Made by a program: the position numbers and the translations under genes
Shown here: positions 36,947 to 45,483 of the stretch, piece by piece
Numbering within the stretch: the first letter of the stretch is position 1
Layout: each line of letters starts with the position of its first letter
Notes under the pieces: generated by a model
What the model saw: the letters and a program-made list of their open reading frames with translations, nothing else
The model's database searches: none
What the model was told of the DNA's origin: nothing
DNA from: Sphingomonas paeninsulae
GTDB taxonomy: Bacteria; Pseudomonadota; Alphaproteobacteria; Sphingomonadales; Sphingomonadaceae
Assembly: GCF_003660165.1 (NCBI RefSeq)
Contig: NZ_CP032829.1
Coordinates: forward strand, 744,001 to 808,000
Length of the DNA stretch: 64,000 nt
Direction of reading: 5' to 3'

Positions 36947-37068
36947 GGGTGTCGTCTCCCAGAGAAAAAGTGTGCGCGACCGTTACGAATTTGCATCCGC
37001 CTTAACCCTGCCCGACTCCCGCCGCAATCGCTTGGCAGGGCGGCCCCACACCCGTTAAGGAACGCGGC

Positions 37069-37311
37069 ATGACCGAACGCACAGAAATCTATGACATCGT
37101 CGCCGCGCAGATCGCGCCTTTCAACAAAAAAGGCGTTGCGCTGAGCGAGGCCACAACCTTTGCCGGCGATCTCGAATGGGATTCGCTGACAGTCATGGAT
37201 TTCGTTGCCGCGATCGAAGATGAATTCGACATCATCATCACGATGAACATGCAGGCCGAAATCGAAACCGTCGGGCAATTGATCGACGCAGTAGGCAAGT
37301 TGAAAGCATGA
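37069..37311 (+). CDS. Acyl carrier protein dedicated to sphingolipid synthesis
   Basis: 80 residues. The phosphopantetheine site is Ser39 in EWDSLTVMDFV, and the fold is acidic and helical. Its stop overlaps the serine palmitoyltransferase start by 4 nt (ATGA). Alphaproteobacterial SPT genes are regularly paired with such an ACP, which presents the acyl chain to SPT. AGGA lies 8 nt before the ATG. Confidence 0.9.
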   Translation: MTERTEIYDIVAAQIAPFNKKGVALSEATTFAGDLEWDSLTVMDFVAAIEDEFDIIITMNMQAEIETVGQLIDAVGKLKA

Positions 37312-38519
37312 GCGACCTGTTTTCCAAATTCGACGCCCTGATCGAGGAACGTCAGGCGCTGCTCGATACCGGTGTGCGCGACCCCTATTCAATCGTCATG
37401 GAAAAAGTGCTGTCGCCGACGCGCGCGCTGATCAACGGCAAGGAAACTATCCTTGTCGGCACCTATAATTACATGGGCATGACCTTCGACCCCGACGTCA
37501 TTCAGGCGGGCAAGGATGCGCTCGATCAGTTCGGCGCGGGCACGACTGGCAGCCGACTGCTCAATGGCACTTATCAGGGCCATCGCGAGTGCGAGGATGC
37601 GCTGAAAGAATTTTACGGCACCGATTACGCGATGGTGTTTTCGACCGGTTATCAGGCGAACCTCGGGCTGGTTTCGACCATCGCGGGCAAAGGTGACTAC
37701 ATCATCCTCGACGCCGACAGCCATGCGTCAATCTACGACGGCTGTGCTTTGGGGAATGCCGAAGTCGTCCGCTTCCGCCACAATTCGGTCGAAGATCTCG
37801 ACAAGCGCCTCGGTCGCTTGCCACCCGAAGCAGGTAAGCTGGTAGTCCTTGAGGGCGTCTATTCGATGCTCGGCGACGTTGCACCGCTGCCCGAAATGGT
37901 CGCTGTCGCAAAGAAACACGGCTGCATGATCATGTGCGACGAAGCGCATGGCATGGGCTTTTTCGGCAAACATGGTCGTGGCGTCTTTGAGGAAATGGGC
38001 TGCGAAGGCGACATCGACTTTATCGTCGGCACGTTCAGTAAATCGGTCGGCACAGTCGGCGGCTTCGTCGTGTCCAATCACCCGAAGTTCGAAGTGCTCC
38101 GCCTCGTCACCCGTCCCTACGTCTTCACCGCGTCGCTGCCGCCCAGCGTTGTGGCGACCGCAGCGACCTCGATCCGCAAACTCATGCACGCAGGCAACAA
38201 ACGCGCGCATCTATGGGAAAACTCGAAGCGGCTGCACGGCGGTTTGCGCGAACTCGGCTATAAACTCGGCACCGAAACCCCGCAGTCGGCCATCATCGCG
38301 ATCATTCTCACGGATCAGGCTCAGGCAGTCGCACTGTGGCAATCGCTGCTCGAAGGCGGCGTTTATGTGAACCTCGCGCGTCCGCCAGCAACCCCTGCGG
38401 GCATGTTCCTGTTGCGCTGTTCTCTATGTGCCGAACATTCGGCCGAGGAGGTCGAAACAATCCTCGGATTGTTCGCTACTTCGGGACGGGCGGTTGGTTG
38501 CATCGGACCAGCCCGGTAG
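37308..38519 (+). CDS. spt: Serine palmitoyltransferase
   Basis: 403 residues of the alpha-oxoamine synthase family. Substrate-binding and PLP residues: GSRLLNGTY, H139 in DADSHASIYDG, DEAHGMGFFG at 211-220, and Schiff-base Lys245 in GTFSKSVGTVGG, where the VGTVGG sequence is the SPT type rather than 8-amino-7-oxononanoate synthase. It condenses serine with an acyl thioester to 3-ketosphinganine in the cytoplasm, committing carbon to sphingolipids, the hallmark lipid of sphingomonads. Confidence 0.96.
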   Translation: MSDLFSKFDALIEERQALLDTGVRDPYSIVMEKVLSPTRALINGKETILVGTYNYMGMTFDPDVIQAGKDALDQFGAGTTGSRLLNGTYQGHRECEDALKEFYGTDYAMVFSTGYQANLGLVSTIAGKGDYIILDADSHASIYDGCALGNAEVVRFRHNSVEDLDKRLGRLPPEAGKLVVLEGVYSMLGDVAPLPEMVAVAKKHGCMIMCDEAHGMGFFGKHGRGVFEEMGCEGDIDFIVGTFSKSVGTVGGFVVSNHPKFEVLRLVTRPYVFTASLPPSVVATAATSIRKLMHAGNKRAHLWENSKRLHGGLRELGYKLGTETPQSAIIAIILTDQAQAVALWQSLLEGGVYVNLARPPATPAGMFLLRCSLCAEHSAEEVETILGLFATSGRAVGCIGPAR

Positions 38520-38530
38520 CCGCTCTTTCC

Positions 38531-38549
38531 ACCCCAATTCCCTTGGGGT
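38531..38549. terminator. Small hairpin after spt
   Basis: Perfect 7-bp stem ACCCCAA with TTGGGGT around TTCCC, 12 nt after the spt stop and 14 nt before the histidine kinase start. No T tract. Could separate the two transcripts weakly. Confidence 0.35.
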
Positions 38550-38562
38550 AGATTAGCCCGAA

Positions 38563-40512
38563 ATGGTGAACCGTCTCAGCGAGGATAGTGCGCCGCGCCG
38601 CGGCTGGCGAACCGCAGCCCTGATGCTGGCGGGTCTGCTTGCCGTCGCCATAAGCGCTGCGCTGATCGTCTCGCTAAATACAGCCACTCGTCAGCGGGAT
38701 TCCGCTCTTGGCTGGCAACAGCACAGCTACGAGGTCATGATCCTCGCTCGCGAGCTGGACGCCACGATGGCGAAATCCGAAGCCACGCTCGGACGCTTCG
38801 TCATCAGCGGCAACAAGGACGTCGGCCGCACCTATTTCGACGCGTGGCGCCGAGCGGGCACATTGCTCGACAAACTCACCAGCGAAACGAGCGATCGACC
38901 GGAGCAGCGCGCGCTGATTGCCGCTTTGCGAGATGCCTACACCGTGCGCGGCAGCGAATTGTCAGACGTCGCTCTCCGCACCAACTATGGCCAGAACGAT
39001 CAGGCACTCTCCACTTATTACGAGGCTGGAAAAGCCCCCAGCCTGTCACGCCTGGATGGCCTCCTGACGCGGATCATCGCCAACGAACGCGCAATTCTCG
39101 ACGCACGCACCAATACTGCCGACGATACGGTCGCACTCTCCAATCGAATTGCCACCATATTATCGTTTGTCGGCCTGATTATCCTGTTGTGCGCGGCATG
39201 GCTCGGGCGAAGCGCCTGGGCGGCATGGCGCGACCGTCAGGATGAAGAGCAGCGCAACAGTGAGCTGGAATATGCGGTCGCCGAAAGAACGGGGGAACTG
39301 AGTGATGCAAACACGCGGCTTATGGCCGAAATGGTCGAGCGCGAATTTGCCGAGGAGCGATTAAGGCAGGCGCAAAAGATGGAGGCCGTGGGCCAACTCA
39401 CCGGTGGTATCGCACACGATTTCAACAATATGCTCGGTGTCGTAATCGGCGGGATAGAGCTTGCTCGGCGGCGGATTACCGAACCTGCCCCTGAAGTCGA
39501 ACGTCATCTCGCCAATGCGATGGAGGGTGCCAATCGTGCTGCCGCGCTCACCAAACGGCTTCTGTCGTTCGCTCGGGCAGAACCGCTGCTCCCCGTCGGT
39601 CTGGACCCCGACACGCTGATTCGTGGCATGGGCGAAATGCTCGACCGCACGTTGGGGGACACGATCGAAGTCATCATTCTAGAGGGCGCGAGCTGGTCAG
39701 TTTTCATCGACGCGCACCAGATGGAAAACGCATTGCTGAACCTTGCCGTCAATGCGCGGGACGCGATGGAATATGGTGGTAAGCTCACCATCTCGACGGC
39801 CGACGTCAACCTCGTCGAAGGCGAAATCGCCGAAGCTCCTGTCGGTGATTATGTTCGCATCGCAGTCAGCGACACTGGTGAGGGCATGAGCGCAAAAGTG
39901 CTCGAACGCATCTTCGATCCGTTTTTCACCACCAAAACTGTTGGCAAAGGCACTGGTCTGGGCCTGTCGCAAATCTTTGGATTCGTGCGGCAGTCGGGTG
40001 GTGGGATTGCCGCTACATCGACGCCCGGACACGGAACCACCGTCTCAATTTATCTGCCCCGCCATTGCGGCAACGTCACAGCGATGGCGGATAGTGCCGA
40101 GCAATCGGACGGTCGATCGCATTATACCGGCGTCGTAACTTTGGTGATCGAGGACGACCCGCGCGTTCTGAACGCGACAGTCGGTGCGTTGCGCGAACTC
40201 GGTCATCTTCCCCTGCCCTGCGCCTCCGCCGCCGATGTACCAGCCCTTTTGCGCGAACACCGCGACATCGGCCTGATTGTCAGCGATGTGCTGATGCCCG
40301 GCGTCACCGGTCCAGAACTTGTCGCGGCGATCCACACGCTGCACCCTGAATTGCCGGTTCTGTTCGTGACGGGGTTTGCCGGTGATGTCGAAGACCCACA
40401 GGCGTTCGGCGGCCATGAAGTTCTGAGAAAACCATTCACGATCGCTAGCCTAGGCGATGCCGTTGAACGGGTACTAGACCGTGCCAACGCTGCGCAATCG
40501 AAGGCAGCTTAG
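38563..40512 (+). CDS. Membrane hybrid histidine kinase with CHASE3-like sensor and receiver
   Basis: 649 residues. TM1 at about 16-38, a periplasmic helical sensor of CHASE3 type (RELDATMAKSEATLGRFVISGN), TM2 at about 197-214, a coiled segment, the phospho-accepting H285 in GGIAHDFNN, an ATPase domain with NLAVNARDAM and DTGEGM and GTGLGLS, and a receiver with VSDVLMPG and LRKPF. The class is that of orphan hybrid kinases. The input signal is unknown; its position in the lipid region may be fortuitous. It overlaps the next convergent gene by 4 nt. Confidence 0.9.
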   Translation: MVNRLSEDSAPRRGWRTAALMLAGLLAVAISAALIVSLNTATRQRDSALGWQQHSYEVMILARELDATMAKSEATLGRFVISGNKDVGRTYFDAWRRAGTLLDKLTSETSDRPEQRALIAALRDAYTVRGSELSDVALRTNYGQNDQALSTYYEAGKAPSLSRLDGLLTRIIANERAILDARTNTADDTVALSNRIATILSFVGLIILLCAAWLGRSAWAAWRDRQDEEQRNSELEYAVAERTGELSDANTRLMAEMVEREFAEERLRQAQKMEAVGQLTGGIAHDFNNMLGVVIGGIELARRRITEPAPEVERHLANAMEGANRAAALTKRLLSFARAEPLLPVGLDPDTLIRGMGEMLDRTLGDTIEVIILEGASWSVFIDAHQMENALLNLAVNARDAMEYGGKLTISTADVNLVEGEIAEAPVGDYVRIAVSDTGEGMSAKVLERIFDPFFTTKTVGKGTGLGLSQIFGFVRQSGGGIAATSTPGHGTTVSIYLPRHCGNVTAMADSAEQSDGRSHYTGVVTLVIEDDPRVLNATVGALRELGHLPLPCASAADVPALLREHRDIGLIVSDVLMPGVTGPELVAAIHTLHPELPVLFVTGFAGDVEDPQAFGGHEVLRKPFTIASLGDAVERVLDRANAAQSKAA

Positions 40513-41372
40513 CGAACAGCTCCGCTCCGCAACAAACGCGGGAGTAAGCTGACACCGCCCAATATCGGAAACCGCCGTTGCCACGGCTTTATCGCTATAG
40601 CGGTCCCGGCGTGGCGATTAATCTTCCACGCCAAATAATCGATCCCACCGGCAAAGGTCGCAGTGGCCTTTGCCAACCGTAGCACCGACATGATTTTTCC
40701 CCGTCGACGCAGCGTCGTCCAGCGTTGCTCCGCCTCTTCCCGACTCATCGGCACAACCGAAATAGCATCGGCAAATTGCGCATATCGTTCGGGGTCTGCA
40801 TCGACCACCGCTCCCGGTCTCGCGCTGCTTTCCGCCCTCAATTCGGACGCATAGGTCAACTCGAATCCTCGCCTCCAAACATCCAGCAAGTCGCCGTTCG
40901 TCATAGGACGAGCCAGCGCAAGCAACGTCGGGGCAGCCTTGGCAACAGCACCGACCGCTGCGCCGCGCGCCACGCTATCGGCCACCCAAACCAGTCGCGA
41001 AGGTTGCGCAAACCGCGCCCACACCGAAACCGTGTCGGCGTCAGGGTCGCACAGCCTCGCAAAGTCAGCCTCGCTCAATACTGCATATTTGGCGGCTAAT
41101 TTATCACTGGCGAAGGGGAAAACGTTCGGCGGGATGAGGCGATTAGCAGTCGCGAGCCAGCACCGGTCGAACGCAGCGGCGTAATCCGAAACGATCAGAT
41201 AAAAATCGAGCATCAGCCCGTCGAGCTGCTTTTCGCGCAGGCATGACCCGTAAAATAGTACCGCCCGGGAAGCCGCGCCGTGTTTGGCAGCGATTGCCGC
41301 TGCCATGTCTGAAACTTCCTGAGCGACAGGCATCCCCAGCTCGTCTGCAACCAGCCGAGAGAGATCGCTCAT
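40509..41372 (-). CDS. Tam41-like nucleotidyltransferase, putative lipid-phosphate cytidylyltransferase
   Basis: 287 residues. FYGSCLREKQLDGLMLDFYLIVSDY resembles the nucleotidyltransferase loop of the Tam41 family (GS...DF), and KYAVLSEADFARLC with the following WARFAQPSRLVWV fits the second half of that fold. Tam41 makes CDP-diacylglycerol in mitochondria. The ATG overlaps the stop of the lipid kinase (ATGA), so kinase then cytidylyltransferase would give a CDP-lipid; with the neighbouring spt genes a sphingolipid substrate is my inference. Confidence 0.6.
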   Translation of the reverse strand: MSDLSRLVADELGMPVAQEVSDMAAAIAAKHGAASRAVLFYGSCLREKQLDGLMLDFYLIVSDYAAAFDRCWLATANRLIPPNVFPFASDKLAAKYAVLSEADFARLCDPDADTVSVWARFAQPSRLVWVADSVARGAAVGAVAKAAPTLLALARPMTNGDLLDVWRRGFELTYASELRAESSARPGAVVDADPERYAQFADAISVVPMSREEAEQRWTTLRRRGKIMSVLRLAKATATFAGGIDYLAWKINRHAGTAIAIKPWQRRFPILGGVSLLPRLLRSGAVR

Positions 41373-42331
41373 GCAGCGAGGCGCAGAAACGCCATGGGCT
41401 TGGTCGGACGCAGGGTAATCGGCGCGCCGGGTCCGGTATGAAAGATCTCGCCGTCCAAAATAACGCTGCTACGGTCGCTCTCGATGCGGATATGGTCGCC
41501 ATGCTCGACATGCACTCCGGTCATTGGGCGCGAACCAAGGCGCCCCATCAGTGCCGCATGAATAGCGCGAACCAGCGCAATCGCCGACTGATCGACCGCC
41601 ATGAATTTGAGGCCGGGCCGCACGCCGCCCTCGGTCTTGCTACCCAGCAACATCTTCTCGAGCGTCGTAACGATCATTAGCGCAAACCGCCCGGTGACCT
41701 GCCCATCACGCATCAGCGAAATCCGCATCGGCGAAGGTAGTGGCGGCAGAAACTTTGCGCTGAAACCCGGAATCAATGAAAGCAAGACTGCCAAAACCGT
41801 CACAAAATGGCTGAGGCCATTCGACATACCCAGTGGATAGATCACATGGCGGCAATACAAAATCGAATCGGCCAGCCCCGCCCCACCGAGGAACATGCCC
41901 AGCACTGGCGGACGCCCACCTTCGCTGAGCGCGATCAACTCACGTCGCACGACATGGTCGTCGAGGTCCGATGCGGCCAGCTCCAGAATCCGCGCCAGTC
42001 CGGCAACCGGATCGCCAGTCGAGCCGAGGTCGAGCGCGATCAAATTGGTCTTGCCGTTGGGCAGCACCGCAACCGGCGGTGGATTGCCTTCGAAATAATT
42101 GCCCTGATGCAATTCGGTCAGTGCCGCCTGAACGGTACCGTCGCCGCCATTGATGACGAGAACGCGCGGCCGAACACAGGCGATTGAGCGCAGCGCCTCA
42201 CCAATCTGGCCGACATGCTCAACCTCATAGTGAAACAGCTCACCATGTTCGGCGCAAAACTCACGAATGCGCGGCAGGAGAGCAAGATTGCCCGTGGAGC
42301 TCGGGTTGGACAGAAGCGCAACCCGCGCCAT
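41369..42331 (-). CDS. Diacylglycerol kinase-family lipid kinase, ceramide kinase candidate
   Basis: 320 residues. DAGK catalytic domain with VLVINGGDGTVQAAL (about 56-70), VAVLPNGKTNLIALD, and the C-terminal beta domain with VILDGEIFHTG. The gene is second in a coupled trio between the DUF2141 gene (TGATG) and the Tam41-like gene (ATGA). Caulobacter makes ceramide phosphate with a kinase of this family (CpgB), so ceramide or a sphingoid base is a good guess; a diacylglycerol or undecaprenol substrate cannot be excluded. Confidence 0.72.
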   Translation of the reverse strand: MARVALLSNPSSTGNLALLPRIREFCAEHGELFHYEVEHVGQIGEALRSIACVRPRVLVINGGDGTVQAALTELHQGNYFEGNPPPVAVLPNGKTNLIALDLGSTGDPVAGLARILELAASDLDDHVVRRELIALSEGGRPPVLGMFLGGAGLADSILYCRHVIYPLGMSNGLSHFVTVLAVLLSLIPGFSAKFLPPLPSPMRISLMRDGQVTGRFALMIVTTLEKMLLGSKTEGGVRPGLKFMAVDQSAIALVRAIHAALMGRLGSRPMTGVHVEHGDHIRIESDRSSVILDGEIFHTGPGAPITLRPTKPMAFLRLAA

Positions 42332-42828
42332 CAATTTTTGCCTACGGGGCGAATCGAGAAGCCGCTGCGATAATTCAGTACGACGCCGATTTCGCGCGGC
42401 ACTTGCCCGACCGGGATGACCACTTTTTCAAAGTCCGGCTTCAGATGTAGCAAAGAGAGCGAAGGATTGCGCGAAAACGCCGCCCCATCGTCCCAACCTG
42501 ATTTGCCACTGCCATCCACGTCGTGGCGCACAGCAATCGCGTATTTTCCGGGGCCAGGAACCGCTATACAAACGTCCATATAACCCGACGCCGTCACTGG
42601 CAGTTCGATCCGACGCAATTTTTTGCCCTTCGCCAGCCAGTCCGCCGGGTTGCCGCCATAGACCTGCACACGCAGCATACCCGTCCGCGCCTTGAATCCT
42701 TCGACCCGCACCAGTACCGCCGACGCAGTAGGGTTTGCGCAAGCCGCCGCGTCGCTTCCAAGAATAGCCGCGCGCGATGGCGCTGCGTTCAAAACAGCCA
42801 ATGCAATGAGGACCGAACGTATCTTCAA
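42331..42828 (-). CDS. DUF2141 secreted protein
   Basis: 165 residues with a signal peptide (MKIRSVLIALAVLNAAPSRA) and a single beta-sandwich domain: LRVQVYGGNPADWLAKG, VPGPGKYAIAVRHDVDGSGKSGW. Function of the domain is unknown. GGAGG lies 8 nt before the TTG at 42828, which I choose; TTG 42831 is also possible. First gene of the trio with lipid kinase and Tam41-like gene, so a lipid-related periplasmic role is suggested. Confidence 0.75.
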   Translation of the reverse strand: MKIRSVLIALAVLNAAPSRAAILGSDAAACANPTASAVLVRVEGFKARTGMLRVQVYGGNPADWLAKGKKLRRIELPVTASGYMDVCIAVPGPGKYAIAVRHDVDGSGKSGWDDGAAFSRNPSLSLLHLKPDFEKVVIPVGQVPREIGVVLNYRSGFSIRPVGKN

Positions 42829-42980
42829 CAAAATCACCTCCAACGCAGGCAATGATGAAGCACGCTTGTACGCCCGCGCCCCTGTTCATTTTCCCCTGCA
42901 ATGTTATTTGGGTGCGGTTTGCGGCCAAATAATGGTCAAGGTTCGGCGCAACATGCACAATCGCGGTCAAGGAATGGCAA

Positions 42981-44186
42981 ATATCTAATTTTCTTACAGC
43001 CACGGACCGCTATCTGGCGCGCCTGATCATCGTTCCCCTGCTTTCATCGCTCGTAGTCGCGGCGATGCTGCTGGTGCTCGACCGCATGTTGCGCCTATTC
43101 GATTTCGTCGCATCCGAAGGCGGTCCGGTCAGCGTCGTGTGGAAAATGCTTGCCAATCTGCTGCCCGAATATTTGTCGCTCGGCATTCCGATCGGCGTTC
43201 TGCTCGGTATTTTGCTCGCGTTTCGAAAAATTGCGCTGTCGTCCGAACTCGACGTTCTGCTGGCCGTCGGGCAAAGCTATTGGCGGCTGCTGCGCGTACC
43301 CTTCATGTTTGCGGCGCTTTTCGCGCTCGTCAATTTCGCGATCCTCGGCTTCGTCCAGCCTTACACTCGCTACGCCTATGAAGGACTGCGCTTCGAGCTG
43401 CGTTCGGGCGCTCTCGGTGCCTCGATAAAGGTCGGAGAATTCACCCGACTCGGCAAGAACATGACCCTGCGCATCGAAAAGAGCGCAGATCAGGGGCGTC
43501 AACTGTCAGGCATCTTCGTCATGGCCAAGCAGGATGATGGCAAGACGCTCGCCGTCACTGCAAAAAGCGGTCAGTTCATGGCAACCGATGATCCCGACGT
43601 CATCATCCTGCGGCTCGCGGACGGCACTCTGGTCAACAACGCACCCGAGTTCAAAACCCCCCGCATCCTGACATTCAAGGCGCACGATCTGCCCATCGAC
43701 CTGCCAAAAATCGAATCCTTCCGCGGTCGTGGTCAGGGTGAGCGCGAGTTAACGCTGCCCGAACTGGTTGCTGTCGGGAAAAGCACGAAAGCGACTGAGA
43801 CGGTCCGCAACGAAATCCGCTCGCAAATCCATTTCCGACTGGTGCAGGTCGTCGTGATGATGTTCCTGCCGCTGCTGGCAGTTGCGCTCGCGGTGCCTCC
43901 CAAGCGATCGACGTCGGCGATCGGCGTATTCCTGTCGATCGTGATGCTGGTCGCCTATTACAAGATCAACGAATATGCCGAGGGTATGGGGTCGATCGGC
44001 TTGCTCAACCCGTTTTTTGCGATCTGGGTTCTATTCGTCGTCTTCGTTTCGCTAGTTGGCTGGATGTTCTACACGCTCGCCTATATCCCCGGCGGTCAGC
44101 CGATCGGCGGCCTCGACCGCGCATTCGGCAAGGCGTTCGCGGGCATCAAACAGCTGTTCACGCGATTTGTCAGGAAGCCACGCTGA
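42981..44186 (+). CDS. lptF: Lipopolysaccharide-type export permease LptF, start codon disturbed
   Basis: About 402 residues with the YjgP/YjgQ topology: TM helices at the N-terminus (RYLARLIIVPLLSSLVVAA), a periplasmic jellyroll in the middle, and three C-terminal helices. The conserved N-terminus is encoded upstream of the first ATG in this frame (43065), but no ATG, GTG or TTG precedes it. An ATA at 42981 lies 7 nt after AAGGA. Alternatively an ATG at 42974 would be in frame if one A of the triplet 42979-42981 were absent. In E. coli LptF with LptG pulls LPS from the inner membrane; sphingomonads carry glycosphingolipids instead. Confidence 0.85.
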   Translation: MSNFLTATDRYLARLIIVPLLSSLVVAAMLLVLDRMLRLFDFVASEGGPVSVVWKMLANLLPEYLSLGIPIGVLLGILLAFRKIALSSELDVLLAVGQSYWRLLRVPFMFAALFALVNFAILGFVQPYTRYAYEGLRFELRSGALGASIKVGEFTRLGKNMTLRIEKSADQGRQLSGIFVMAKQDDGKTLAVTAKSGQFMATDDPDVIILRLADGTLVNNAPEFKTPRILTFKAHDLPIDLPKIESFRGRGQGERELTLPELVAVGKSTKATETVRNEIRSQIHFRLVQVVVMMFLPLLAVALAVPPKRSTSAIGVFLSIVMLVAYYKINEYAEGMGSIGLLNPFFAIWVLFVVFVSLVGWMFYTLAYIPGGQPIGGLDRAFGKAFAGIKQLFTRFVRKPR

Positions 44187-45280
44187 TGCCGAGCTTTTTC
44201 CCGTCCCGCACCATCGCGCTATATATGGGCAAGATGTTCGTCGTCCGTAGCTTTGCCGTGCTGGCTTTGCTTCTGCTCATCCTGCAAATGCTCGATCTTC
44301 TGAGCGAATCGGACAAGATTCTGGCCGTCAAAGGCAACGGCCAGCACGAAATCATGACCTATGTCGGACTGCGACTGCCACAATTGGCCCAGCGTTTCCT
44401 GCCATTCTGCGTCCTTCTCGGCACACTCATCACGCTCGTCACCCTCAACCAGAACAGTGAAGTCGTTTCGATGAAAGCGGCCGGTCTTTCCGCGCATCAG
44501 GTTCTTGCGCCGCTGATCGTCGCAAGTCTGGCGATCGCAACGATGTCATTCTTCTTCAACGAACGCATCGTCACACGCTCATCGGCCACGCTCGATCGTT
44601 GGCAAAACGCCAATTACGGCAAGATACCGTCGGGTGACGAAGCTCAGGCCAACGTCTGGGTACGCGCCGGCAACGATCTGATCCATGCCGAGGATGTCAC
44701 TGGGCGCGGGACAAATGCTGTACTCACCGGCGTAGAAATCTACAGTCGCAAGAATGGCGAGCTCGCTGAAATCCTTCGCGCGCCACGTGGCACGGCGGTC
44801 CGCGGCGGCGGCTGGGCGTTGACGAGTGCAAACATATTCGACGTAACGAGCGGAACCATCCGAGAGCTTGGCCCGATCACCATCGGCAAGAACATCCGGC
44901 CCGACCAGTTCACCCTGTCGAACGTCGATGGCGCAGGCCTGTCGCTTCTCCAGCTTAAAAGCACGATCGACGAATTAGAGGCTGCCGGGCGACCAGTCGC
45001 ATCCCTCCAGTCTATCTTGTGGCACAAGATTTCAGGTCCGCTATCCACCGTTCTCATGCCGCTGCTTGGCGCGGTTGCCGCATTTGGTCTCGCACGGTCG
45101 GGCGCGCTGTTCGTCCGTGCCGTCATCGGCATGGGCCTTGGCTTTGCTTATTTCGTGGCGGACAATTTCGGCCTGGCGATGGGAAATCTCGGCGCATATC
45201 CGCCCCTGCTGGCGGCATGGGGTCCGTTTTTCCTGTTTCTGCTGATCGGCGAAGCGGTGTTGATCCGCACCGAAGAGTAA
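44186..45280 (+). CDS. lptG: Export permease LptG
   Basis: 364 residues, partner of LptF: six membrane helices around a jellyroll domain, with YMGKMFVVRSFAVLALLLLILQMLD at the N-terminus and the FGLARSG and MGLGFAYFVADNFG helices at the C-terminus. Start overlaps lptF stop as TGATG. LptFG with LptB form the ABC extractor for outer-leaflet glycolipids; lptB is not in the window. Confidence 0.88.
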   Translation: MPSFFPSRTIALYMGKMFVVRSFAVLALLLLILQMLDLLSESDKILAVKGNGQHEIMTYVGLRLPQLAQRFLPFCVLLGTLITLVTLNQNSEVVSMKAAGLSAHQVLAPLIVASLAIATMSFFFNERIVTRSSATLDRWQNANYGKIPSGDEAQANVWVRAGNDLIHAEDVTGRGTNAVLTGVEIYSRKNGELAEILRAPRGTAVRGGGWALTSANIFDVTSGTIRELGPITIGKNIRPDQFTLSNVDGAGLSLLQLKSTIDELEAAGRPVASLQSILWHKISGPLSTVLMPLLGAVAAFGLARSGALFVRAVIGMGLGFAYFVADNFGLAMGNLGAYPPLLAAWGPFFLFLLIGEAVLIRTEE

Positions 45281-45443
45281 CCCCGCACCTTTCGCGCCTA
45301 AACGCCAGCATTACGCATTATGCAATCCGCGGAGCGCGTAGAAGTTGGCTCAATCCCTAGCAGCCCTACAGTGCTAAACCCCTGATTCTACAGACATTGT
45401 CCCATTTTGAGAACGATGCAGGTTTTTCAGTGACAACTGAATA

Positions 45444-45459
45444 TTAACCGTATCTTAAC
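45444..45459 (+). promoter_or_regulatory. CtrA binding site upstream of the PEP-CTERM gene
   Basis: TTAA-CCGTATC-TTAAC, a perfect CtrA box, 25 nt before the ATG at 45484. Its proximity to the start would put it in the leader or near +1, where CtrA may activate from -35 or repress. Confidence 0.55.
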
Positions 45460-45483
45460 GATCTAATAATGGGAGAGAATGTA

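Noticed and set aside
42974-42988. ATG-initiated four-codon ORF before lptF as a leader peptide
   Set aside because: It is better explained as the displaced lptF start; nothing else supports a leader.
45281-45440. Small gene or ncRNA between lptG and the PEP-CTERM gene
   Set aside because: AT-richer, but no ORF with a ribosome site and no stable hairpin; probably promoter region.
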